A stretch of 5,137 nucleotides of DNA, taken from positions 1-5,137 of the forward strand of contig CATPBS010000220.1 of the NCBI GenBank assembly GCA_955652715.1, read 5' to 3'. Positions 1 to 5,137 of this stretch are shown here, in pieces. A model generated the notes under the pieces. The model did no database searches. It was given only the letters and a program-made list of their open reading frames with translations, and was not told the origin of the DNA. The stretch comes from an uncultured Candidatus Udaeobacter sp. (lineage in GTDB: Bacteria > Verrucomicrobiota > Verrucomicrobiia > Chthoniobacterales > UBA10450). A program made the translations under genes and the position numbers. Numbering within the stretch: the stretch's first letter is position 1; each line of letters starts with the position of its first letter.

Positions 1-12
1 ACCTATGAAAAT

Positions 13-85
<73 letters not shown>

Positions 86-96
86 AATTTCATTTT

Positions 97-121
97 CGAT
101 TTGCGATTTGCGATTTGCGAT
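97..121. repeat. 3.5 tandem copies of a 7-bp unit (CGATTTG)
   Basis: The heptamer CGATTTG occurs three times in perfect tandem, followed by a partial CGAT, starting 12 nt after the tRNA 3' end. It spans the first possible start codon (TTG at 108) of the downstream membrane protein. The three TTG triplets in the array (101, 108, 115) lie in three different frames, and only that at 108 is in frame. A 7-bp unit is not a multiple of three, so a change in copy number would shift any start located inside it. It may also be only an intergenic simple repeat. Confidence 0.85.
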
Positions 122-1727
122 CATCGGCGTTGTGCAACGAGTCGCTCGCATCTGTTTGACGATCATTGAAATCATAATTCTGAGTACGCTGATCCTGACG
201 ACACGCTGCGCGAATTATCAGGAGGTTTTCGTCGCCGGAAACATTTACTTCGTTGATGCGGATTGTTATGCGCGGATGACACGCGTGCAGATGTGCCACG
301 CAAAACCGGGACTCGTCGTGCGGCATCATGAGTTTGAGAATTTTCCGCAGGGTACAACTCCACACACGACTGCGTCGCTCGATTATCTCATTCTCGCATT
401 GTCGATCTTGCTGAATCCATTCACAGTGCACGCGATCGATCTTGCCGGGGCACTTGTTTCGCCATTGTTTGCGCGCGTCGGAGGTTGGTTTCTCTGGTGG
501 TGGTCGCGGCAAATGGAGCTTCGGTATCGCTGGGTCATGCTAATCTTGTACGCGATTAGTCCAATTCTCGTTCACGGGACGGAGCTTGGCAGGCCCGATC
601 ATCAATCGTTAGCGATGCTGCTCGTGACGATCGCGATTTGCGCGGAGTGGCGCCATGCAACAGCAGCCGCTAGCGCTCCTGGTGCGGATTCTAATCGATG
701 GGGCATCGTAAGCGGAGTCGCGTGGGCATTGGCAATTTGGAATTCTGCTTATGAACCACTCGTTCTCTTCGTACTCGTGATAGTTGTGAGCGCACTCGAA
801 AACCGAAACGCGCTCTTCGCGAAATCTCGCCGTGCTGGCTGGCTTTGTTTTATTCTCGTCATTGCGATTGCACTGTTTATTGAGCGGCGCATCCCATCAT
901 TATCGACAATGTATTCGGACGCGATTTTCCAAAACTGGGCACGCACGATTGGCGAATTGGCTCACGTCTCGCCGACGAATCCAATCTGGTTGCGCTGGAG
1001 CGGCTATTTTCTTCTTCTCACGCCGTTTTTGATTTGGATGAGCATGAGCAGGAAAAGCAGACCGAGTCAGCTGGCGATGCCGTGGTTTATGCCTGCGCTT
1101 CTTGCAGCGACTTACCTCCTCACCATTTGGCAGGCACGGTGGGCATATTTTTTTGTATTGGTCCTTGCTCTTGCGCTTCCGGTCTTTCTAGCGCCAATCA
1201 AATCACGCGCGGCAGTTTGGATCGCATTTGTGTTATCTATCCTTCCGATTTTGCGCGATTGGGATGAAAGGCTTTGGCCGAATGAAACGCGATTAGCCAG
1301 TCGTGTGGAACAGCGCAACGAATCGGTGCAAATACGCGACCTCTCCCTCAATTTGCAATCGTCAGACACGCGCCCGTTTCTTGCGCCGTGGTGGCTTTCG
1401 CCGTCGATCGCCTATTGGTCAGGGCAGCCTGGAGTGGCCGGAAGTTCGCACGAAAGTCTAGGCGGAATCGAAGACACCGCGCGATTTTTCCTTTCCGAGG
1501 ATTTGGAAAAAGCGCGCGAAATTTTGCAGAACCACCGGGTGACATGGGTTTTTTCGTACGATTCCGAACGCGTGGGGCAAAATTCGGCAGGCGTCCTGAA
1601 CCACGCATTGCCTCCGCACCCGCTGTGTCGCGTGTTGGACAGAACACCCGGCCAGGCGCCTCGTTTTCTGGTTTTTTCGACGCAAAACCCGGCGTGCAAA
1701 CTTTACCGCGTGGCTGTTCAGCGATAG
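108..1727 (+). CDS. STT3/PglB-like oligosaccharyltransferase family membrane protein (GT-C fold), divergent
   Basis: This 539-residue protein has about 11-13 hydrophobic segments up to residue 383 and then a soluble, probably periplasmic, C-terminal part (about 384-539). Several STT3-family hallmarks are visible. An acidic D-x-Y site lies in the first external loop (D52 within DADCYARMTRV, 50-60), followed by FPQGTTPH (79-86). A second acidic site is GRPDH (161-165). A TIxE motif (TIGE, 280-283) sits in the position of the flexible external loop 5 motif of bacterial enzymes. QARWAYFF (342-349) resembles the arginine-bearing segment before the last helices. Family members transfer glycans from a polyprenyl-diphosphate lipid to protein in the periplasm. 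The WWDYG region reads WWLSP (428-432), so its acidic residue is missing. At 539 residues it is shorter than Campylobacter PglB (about 713). The start is uncertain: there is no in-frame ATG before residue 57, which lies inside the first motif. TTG108, GTG132 (leaving an RVAR-containing cytoplasmic end) and TTG156 are candidates, none with a clear ribosome binding site. Acceptor and glycan are unknown. Confidence 0.75.
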   Translation: MRFAIIGVVQRVARICLTIIEIIILSTLILTTRCANYQEVFVAGNIYFVDADCYARMTRVQMCHAKPGLVVRHHEFENFPQGTTPHTTASLDYLILALSILLNPFTVHAIDLAGALVSPLFARVGGWFLWWWSRQMELRYRWVMLILYAISPILVHGTELGRPDHQSLAMLLVTIAICAEWRHATAAASAPGADSNRWGIVSGVAWALAIWNSAYEPLVLFVLVIVVSALENRNALFAKSRRAGWLCFILVIAIALFIERRIPSLSTMYSDAIFQNWARTIGELAHVSPTNPIWLRWSGYFLLLTPFLIWMSMSRKSRPSQLAMPWFMPALLAATYLLTIWQARWAYFFVLVLALALPVFLAPIKSRAAVWIAFVLSILPILRDWDERLWPNETRLASRVEQRNESVQIRDLSLNLQSSDTRPFLAPWWLSPSIAYWSGQPGVAGSSHESLGGIEDTARFFLSEDLEKAREILQNHRVTWVFSYDSERVGQNSAGVLNHALPPHPLCRVLDRTPGQAPRFLVFSTQNPACKLYRVAVQR

Positions 1728-1763
1728 AAAGAGAAGAACTTTGCAGTCACGAACGAGAATTCG

Positions 1764-1792
1764 TTGACAGGCATCGGCGAGTGTCACAATCT
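1764..1792 (+). promoter_or_regulatory. Weak candidate promoter before the bactofilin operon
   Basis: A perfect -35 hexamer TTGACA lies at 1764-1769 in the 70-bp gap after the STT3-like gene. With a 17-bp spacer the -10 position reads CAATCT, matching the consensus at only two of six bases, so the assignment is weak. If it is used, transcription would begin at or very near the ATG at 1798, giving a leaderless message, which would agree with the missing Shine-Dalgarno sequence. Readthrough from upstream is equally possible. Confidence 0.22.
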
Positions 1793-1797
1793 ACCAG

Positions 1798-2355
1798 ATG
1801 CTCAGAAGATTCGTCCCGCAAAAGCTGGTGCCGCCAGTTAAAGAGGAACCGCGGTATCCGGATATAGATGACAACAATCATCCTGCGAGTCGCGAACAAC
1901 CAGAAACACCAACAATAATCGATAATCCAACTCCAAAACCTATGGCAGATCATGGTGGCAAAGACATCCTGTCGAGCGATGTCGAAATCAAAGGCTCGAT
2001 CAAGTTCCAAAAAGAACTGCTCATCGACGGGAAAGTCGAAGGGGATATTAACTCTGACGGCGTTTTGACTGTCGGTGAAAACGCTGAGATTCGGGGCGAG
2101 ATAAAAACGAAATCGATCACCGTCTATGGCAAAGTGCACGGCAACATCACCGTGGGCGAGCGCTGTGAGCTAAAATCCAAATGCGTGTTGCAGGGAGATC
2201 TGAAAGCAGCGCGCCTCATCATCGAAGAGGGGGCTACTTTCATTGGTAAGTCGGAAGTCACTACCGGAACGGTTCCCGCAAAAGGAGTCCCAGCTCGTCC
2301 TGAAGTTGTGCGGCCCAGTGAGCCCATCAAAGCAGCCTTCGGAGGGCGCGTCTAA
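1798..2355 (+). CDS. Bactofilin (polymer-forming cytoskeletal protein, PF04519)
   Basis: This 185-residue protein has a typical bactofilin core at about residues 57-153. The core is made of short repeating units with glycines and alternating hydrophobic residues (for example IDGKVEGDI, VYGKVHGNI, LQGDLKAARL, EEGATFIG) that build the right-handed beta-helix. Bactofilins polymerise without nucleotide into filaments or sheets at the inner membrane and help place cell-wall enzymes, stalks or other shape determinants. The core is flanked by a Pro-rich, acidic N-terminal tail (11-49) and a C-terminal tail rich in Pro and Val (155-185). The N terminus, MLRRFVPQKLV, is short, cationic and hydrophobic, like the membrane-targeting peptides known in some bactofilins; this favours ATG1798 over the internal ATG at 1942, which would give a tail-less 137-residue protein. 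Neither start has a clear ribosome binding site. It lies 25 bp before a second bactofilin, and the two probably form an operon and may co-assemble. Confidence 0.92.
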   Translation: MLRRFVPQKLVPPVKEEPRYPDIDDNNHPASREQPETPTIIDNPTPKPMADHGGKDILSSDVEIKGSIKFQKELLIDGKVEGDINSDGVLTVGENAEIRGEIKTKSITVYGKVHGNITVGERCELKSKCVLQGDLKAARLIIEEGATFIGKSEVTTGTVPAKGVPARPEVVRPSEPIKAAFGGRV

Positions 2356-2380
2356 AGAAAGGATCGTGGCTTAGCGACCA

Positions 2381-3226
2381 GTGGCCAATCCGTTGCCTGT
2401 AAAAGTCGGTGCGGAATGCCCGCACTGTGGCTTCAAGCAGATGGAGTATGCCGCTGCCAAGAGCTCGATCTGTCGCCAGTGCGGCCGCTCGTTCTCTCCG
2501 TTCACGCCGAAACCTGGCCTGAAGCTCCGGACGAGAGAAGAGACGCCTGCGTCAGAGAGTTCCTCGATTCTTGGAAGATTCGAGGATTTTTGGAAGCGAC
2601 AACGCAGCTCTGTTATCGAGTGTTTCGAATGCAAGCGAAAACAACAGGTCTGTGGCGCGGCGACTTCGACAATTTGCCCGGCGTGCAGCGCGCATATTGA
2701 TTTGCGCGATTACAAAATCACCAGTGCTTTCAGCAGAAGTATTCGAACGCGCGGCGATGTGCATCTGACAGGCAGGGGGGATCTCGCCAGTAGCAGCGTC
2801 GTTTGCCAATGCGCCTTGATAGAAGGCAGGCTGCGAGGGAATCTGCATTGCGACGACACCGCGACCATCAACTACTCAGGCAAAATGCCCGGCCGTATCA
2901 GCGCTCGCCACATAATAGTTGATCGCAAGGCCGACATTCACTGTTTCCGGAGCCTCCGTGCGGGGAGTATCGAAATTAGAGGCAAGATGTCGGGGGAGAT
3001 TATTGCGCAAACAATGGTGACGGTTCACAAAAAGGGTTCGCTGGAAGGCGATGTTACGGCGAGGGCCATTACCGTGGAAAAAGGCGGGATGTTCTCCGGC
3101 CAGCTTGTGATTGGGCAGGTCGGCCTTACACAAGGGGAATTGTTGCAGGAAAAAGAGCCAGCCGCTGCAACTGTTCCGGAGTCCACTTTTCCGGAGACGG
3201 CACCGCAGCCTCTGCAGGCGACTTAA
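2381..3226 (+). CDS. Bactofilin-like protein with two N-terminal zinc ribbons
   Basis: This 281-residue protein starts at GTG2381; an in-frame stop at 2372-2374 leaves no earlier start. Two CxxC-x14-CxxC zinc ribbons are seen: C13, C16, C31, C34 and C81, C84, C99, C102. They share spacing and 11 of 24 aligned residues, so they look like a tandem duplication. They are separated by a linker of about 45 residues. Residues about 113-247 form a bactofilin-type beta-helix (GRLRGNLHC, IRGKMSGEIIA, LEGDVTARAITVEKGGMFSG), more divergent and somewhat longer than the core of the upstream bactofilin. The C-terminal tail (about 255-281) is rich in Pro, Ala and Glu. The structural role of the core is well supported. 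The ribbons probably bind zinc and could mediate protein or nucleic-acid contacts, but the partner is unknown. Close spacing on both sides (25 and 14 bp) argues for cotranscription with the first bactofilin and the DUF5069 gene. An AAAGGA at 2358-2363 lies too far upstream to be a normal ribosome binding site. Confidence 0.85.
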   Translation: MANPLPVKVGAECPHCGFKQMEYAAAKSSICRQCGRSFSPFTPKPGLKLRTREETPASESSSILGRFEDFWKRQRSSVIECFECKRKQQVCGAATSTICPACSAHIDLRDYKITSAFSRSIRTRGDVHLTGRGDLASSSVVCQCALIEGRLRGNLHCDDTATINYSGKMPGRISARHIIVDRKADIHCFRSLRAGSIEIRGKMSGEIIAQTMVTVHKKGSLEGDVTARAITVEKGGMFSGQLVIGQVGLTQGELLQEKEPAAATVPESTFPETAPQPLQAT

Positions 3227-3240
3227 CGACGATCATCTCG

Positions 3241-3660
3241 ATGCAAAGACTGCATCCACGCAGTCCTTACGAGAAACTGGGCGGCTACGTGCATCTGCCG
3301 CGTTTGATCGATAAAGCCCGGCTGCACCGGAAAGGATTGCTTGACGGCTACAACTACAAGACCGTTGGCTTCGATAAACATTTGCTCGCGTTTCTCAAAC
3401 TCGATGGTGATGCGTTCGAAGAGATCGCCAATACGTTCGACGATGACGAGGCAATTCTAGATTGGGTGCGGACAAACGCAGCGCAACATTCGCCCGAGGC
3501 GATTGAACAATGGAACGAGGCTATGATTTCGCGGCATCCTGATACCGCTGCCAAAAAGGCGCGTTTCATCCATTTTCTCAAGGAAGTGGGCGGCGAAGGG
3601 CGCAAAGACATACGCACTTATTTCGATCTGATCGAGTTTGATGAAGGACGATTGAAATGA
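3241..3660 (+). CDS. DUF5069 domain-containing protein
   Basis: This 139-residue soluble protein spans a complete DUF5069 domain. The diagnostic N-terminal stretch SPYEKLGGYVHLPRLIDKAR (8-27) is followed by GYNYKTVGFDKHLLAFL (36-52) and an acidic DDDEAILDWV (67-76). WNE (91-93) and a positively charged region before FIHFLKEV (109-116) come next. The family occurs in Verrucomicrobia, Planctomycetes and related soil bacteria and has no established function; many members consist only of this domain, as here. There is no signal peptide or membrane segment, so a cytoplasmic location is expected. The ATG at 3241 places the conserved SPYEKLGG at its usual position near the N terminus, though no Shine-Dalgarno sequence precedes it. 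It follows the zinc-ribbon bactofilin by 14 bp and is probably the last gene of that operon. Whether it works with the bactofilins is unknown. Confidence 0.85.
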   Translation: MQRLHPRSPYEKLGGYVHLPRLIDKARLHRKGLLDGYNYKTVGFDKHLLAFLKLDGDAFEEIANTFDDDEAILDWVRTNAAQHSPEAIEQWNEAMISRHPDTAAKKARFIHFLKEVGGEGRKDIRTYFDLIEFDEGRLK

Positions 3661-3700
3661 TTCGCCTTCGCCAAGGCTACGGCGCGACAGGCGGAATTCT
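3661..3700. repeat. Palindromic REP-like sequence in the convergent intergenic gap
   Basis: Directly after the DUF5069 stop codon, a GC-rich stretch contains a perfect 5-bp stem with a 4-nt loop (GCCTT-CGCC-AAGGC, 3664-3677). TCGC (3662-3665) can also pair with GCGA (3684-3687), and further CGCC/GGCG partners are present. No T-run follows on either strand, so it is not a canonical intrinsic terminator, although it could stop or stabilise both converging transcripts. The core resembles, from memory, short repeats scattered between genes in some Verrucomicrobia. Only this one copy is visible here, so dispersal cannot be shown. Confidence 0.4.
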
Positions 3701-3725
3701 TATAACGCTGTCTTCATGGAATAAC

Positions 3726-4478
3726 CTAAGATTTGAGAGTTCCGAGAATCTTGTCTGCATTTTCCAGTGTTTCTTTGCTTCCAATATCAAGCCATTTCCC
3801 TTTGATCTGAAACGTGTGTACCGGTTTGCGCGTGTAGAGCCATTGCACAAAACGGCCTGGCTGGTCCGGATTGTTTCCTGCGGCGAGATACATCCTCAAA
3901 AGAGATAAAACCGCAGGCGAATAATAGTAAAGAGCGATGGCAGCGAGTGTTCCCTGAGGTTTCTCCGGTTTTTCCTCAAAACGGGTGATGATTCCCTCAG
4001 CACCAACAGTAACGTTGCCGTACTTTTTGATTGCTTCAGTGTCGCCGACATCATAGACGGCCACTGTTGCGTCGGTTGCCTGGGCGCAGGCAACGAAGTT
4101 CGCCATAGATTCCGTAAACAAGTTGTCGCCGGCAACGATTAAGAGGCTGTTTTGGGTCAAGTTCTCGCGCGTCACAACAAAATCGATGTCTCCGATCGCA
4201 CCCAGCTTATCTTCATCGCTTGTCGAGCCGTCCCTGACGATTTTGAATTTGAATTCCGGATGCCGATGCTGATAGCGCTCGCTCCATTCTTGGAAAGCAG
4301 CCGCGAATTTGTCGTTTGTGACCACGTAAATCGTTTCCAGGTCAGAAACACCCGCAAGGTTGTCCACCACCCATTCGATGATTGGTTTGCCCCCAACGAC
4401 GAGCAGAGGTTTCGCTTTGTCCAGCGTCAAGGGATAAAGGCGCGTTGCGTATCCGGCAGCGAGAATCAGAGCGTTCAT
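3726..4478 (-). CDS. Sugar-phosphate nucleotidyltransferase (NTP_transferase family, PF00483)
   Basis: This 250-residue protein is complete. It carries the nucleotide-binding signature LAAGYATRLYPLT (6-18), followed by AKPLL with the conserved Lys23 and GGKPIIEW (29-36). The metal-binding Asp is in AGDNLF (D118), RFEEKP (166-171) matches the sugar-contacting segment, and KWLDIGS (228-234) replaces the usual WxDxGT. Such enzymes join a sugar 1-phosphate to an NTP, giving an activated sugar and diphosphate. The length fits single-domain glucose-1-phosphate thymidylyl-/uridylyltransferase relatives with no added C-terminal beta-helix. The Tyr-Ala in place of Gly-x in the G-x-G-T-R loop is a recognised variant. 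Which sugar and nucleotide are used cannot be read from the sequence, so no gene symbol is given. It lies 46 bp downstream of glnD on the same strand, probably cotranscribed, and no ribosome binding site is clear. It might feed envelope polysaccharide synthesis. Confidence 0.88.
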   Translation of the reverse strand: MNALILAAGYATRLYPLTLDKAKPLLVVGGKPIIEWVVDNLAGVSDLETIYVVTNDKFAAAFQEWSERYQHRHPEFKFKIVRDGSTSDEDKLGAIGDIDFVVTRENLTQNSLLIVAGDNLFTESMANFVACAQATDATVAVYDVGDTEAIKKYGNVTVGAEGIITRFEEKPEKPQGTLAAIALYYYSPAVLSLLRMYLAAGNNPDQPGRFVQWLYTRKPVHTFQIKGKWLDIGSKETLENADKILGTLKS

Positions 4479-4524
4479 AAGATCAAAACAGTGCGCAGCA
4501 AGACAATAGCAGCCCGCGTTTCAA

Positions 4525-5137
4525 TTACTGCGATTTCGCAGTGCCTCCACTTAGAATCGCGCTCTTTAGATGCTGCTGAATTATCCGGATCCGGTTGGAG
4601 TCTGTGATCTTGGCATTCGTGGAACCGTCCACCACATACAGCGTATCAATAGCAGCGCCAGCCTGGGTATTAATACGAGAAAGCGGGATCAAAACACTTT
4701 CGCGATCAAGACAGCTCAGCACGTCATACAGCAATCCGATCCGGTCCGGGGCCTGAATTTCAATAAGCGTGTAAGTCGGATGCGTTTTGTTATCGATGGC
4801 AATACGCGTCGGAAATTCAATTGCAGGCGCGAGACGACGGCTTTGGCGCTTCGCGTTTTCGATTAATGGGAGCAAATCGAAGGTCTCGTCTTCCAAAGCC
4901 CGTCGTAAAGTTTGCTCCACCAGCTCTAAATCGCGCGGGTTAGTGACAGGCCGAGCTTTCGTATCGCACACACGAAAAATGCCAAGCACCACGTTGTCAC
5001 CGCGTGGAAAAACGTCCGCGCTCAAAATGTTCAATGGCACAACCGAGAATGATCCGGCGACTTTTGCCAGCAACCGTTCACGCTCCCACGTGCAGAAAGT
5101 GACAACGCTGTGCCCCTGCTCTGGCACGACGTTCCAT
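4525..5137 (-). CDS. glnD: [Protein-PII] uridylyltransferase GlnD, C-terminal part (5' end beyond the window)
   Basis: The frame stays open to the right edge, where the first visible codons read Trp-Asn-Val; the GTG at 5127 is therefore internal, not a start. About 203 residues are visible and form two ACT domains. Counting from the edge, ACT1 is at about 10-60 (VVTFCTWERERLLAKVAG, then LNILSADVFPRGDNVVLGIF). ACT2 is at about 121-170 (YTLIEIQAPDRIGLLYDV, then IDTLYVVDG). They are joined by a linker with the FPTRIAIDN segment typical of GlnD. In complete GlnD, these domains follow nucleotidyltransferase and HD domains and sense glutamine, so that PII is uridylylated under nitrogen limitation and deuridylylated when glutamine is high. 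The Gly of DRIGLL in ACT2, which matters for ligand binding in ACT domains, is kept. The catalytic domains lie outside the window. The nucleotidyltransferase gene follows 46 bp downstream on the same strand. Confidence 0.88.
   Translation of the reverse strand, partial: WNVVPEQGHSVVTFCTWERERLLAKVAGSFSVVPLNILSADVFPRGDNVVLGIFRVCDTKARPVTNPRDLELVEQTLRRALEDETFDLLPLIENAKRQSRRLAPAIEFPTRIAIDNKTHPTYTLIEIQAPDRIGLLYDVLSCLDRESVLIPLSRINTQAGAAIDTLYVVDGSTNAKITDSNRIRIIQQHLKSAILSGGTAKSQ

Noticed and set aside
90..512. A 140-codon open frame on the - strand across the heptamer repeat and the start of the STT3-like gene.
   Set aside because: Its product has no recognisable domain and is basic and low in hydrophobic order, while the opposite strand encodes clear STT3 motifs. 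It is an antisense shadow.
1752..1765. Small inverted repeat (AACGA-GAAT-TCGTT) upstream of the bactofilin as an operator.
   Set aside because: A 5-bp stem of this kind is expected by chance and no regulator is encoded nearby.
1388..1867. A 159-codon + strand frame overlapping the ends of two genes.
   Set aside because: It is Arg-rich without domain features and overlaps the STT3-like gene and the bactofilin start in another frame, as expected for a GC-rich shadow.
3661..3725. A bidirectional intrinsic terminator between the converging genes.
   Set aside because: The hairpin is short and not followed by a T-run on either strand, so only a REP-like repeat is called.
3657..3908. A + strand frame starting with ATGA overlap at the DUF5069 stop, suggestive of translational coupling.
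   Set aside because: It begins in the palindromic repeat and runs antisense into the 3' end of the nucleotidyltransferase, and the product resembles nothing known.
4152..4607. A 151-codon + strand frame opposite the nucleotidyltransferase and the glnD end.
   Set aside because: Both - strand genes have strong family motifs here; the + strand product is a shadow.
5040..5110. Missing Gly in the D-R-x-G-L motif of the first ACT domain of GlnD as a defect.
   Set aside because: The first ACT domain of E. coli GlnD also lacks this Gly, so the change is normal for the family.
5125..5127. GTG on the - strand as the start of a small two-ACT-domain protein.
   Set aside because: The frame is open to the window edge, and the residues before it (Trp-Asn-Val) continue the sequence in the manner of GlnD just before its first ACT domain.

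Overview
The window looks like chromosomal DNA of a moderate-GC Gram-negative bacterium, most likely a member of the Verrucomicrobiota (Spartobacteria/Chthoniobacterales-like). The assignment rests on gene content: a DUF5069 protein, paired bactofilins (one carrying zinc ribbons), an STT3-like membrane protein and a GlnD. It also rests on weak or absent Shine-Dalgarno sequences and on short repeats of a kind I associate with that group. No database search was possible, so the taxon is an inference.

Left half, + strand: a complete tRNA with a CAU anticodon (13-85, probably the lysidine-modified tRNA-Ile2) is followed after 22 nt by a reading frame for a multi-pass GT-C membrane protein of the STT3/PglB oligosaccharyltransferase type (about 108-1727). 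The junction holds 3.5 copies of a 7-bp direct repeat, and the start codon of the membrane protein is uncertain. After a 70-bp gap come three closely packed genes: a classical bactofilin (1798-2355), a second bactofilin with two tandem zinc ribbons at its N terminus (2381-3226) and a DUF5069 protein (3241-3660). Gaps of 25 and 14 bp suggest one operon.

Right half, - strand: the 3' part of glnD, the PII uridylyltransferase/nitrogen sensor (enters from the right edge and ends at 4525), is followed after 46 bp by a sugar-phosphate nucleotidyltransferase (4478-3726). The two are probably cotranscribed and converge on the DUF5069 gene. The 65-bp convergent gap holds a palindromic REP-like sequence and no clear intrinsic terminator.

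Functionally, the + strand set points to envelope biology: bactofilins are cytoskeletal scaffolds often tied to cell shape and wall enzymes, and the STT3-like protein would transfer a lipid-linked glycan on the periplasmic side. The nucleotidyltransferase could supply an activated sugar, but no operon links it to the transferase. The items most worth a second look are the zinc-ribbon bactofilin, whose two ribbons are a visible internal duplication, and the STT3-like protein, which keeps the TIxE motif but has lost the acidic residue of the WWDYG motif. I see no CRISPR array, insertion sequence, phage gene or defence system. There is no gene-free stretch longer than 300 bases.
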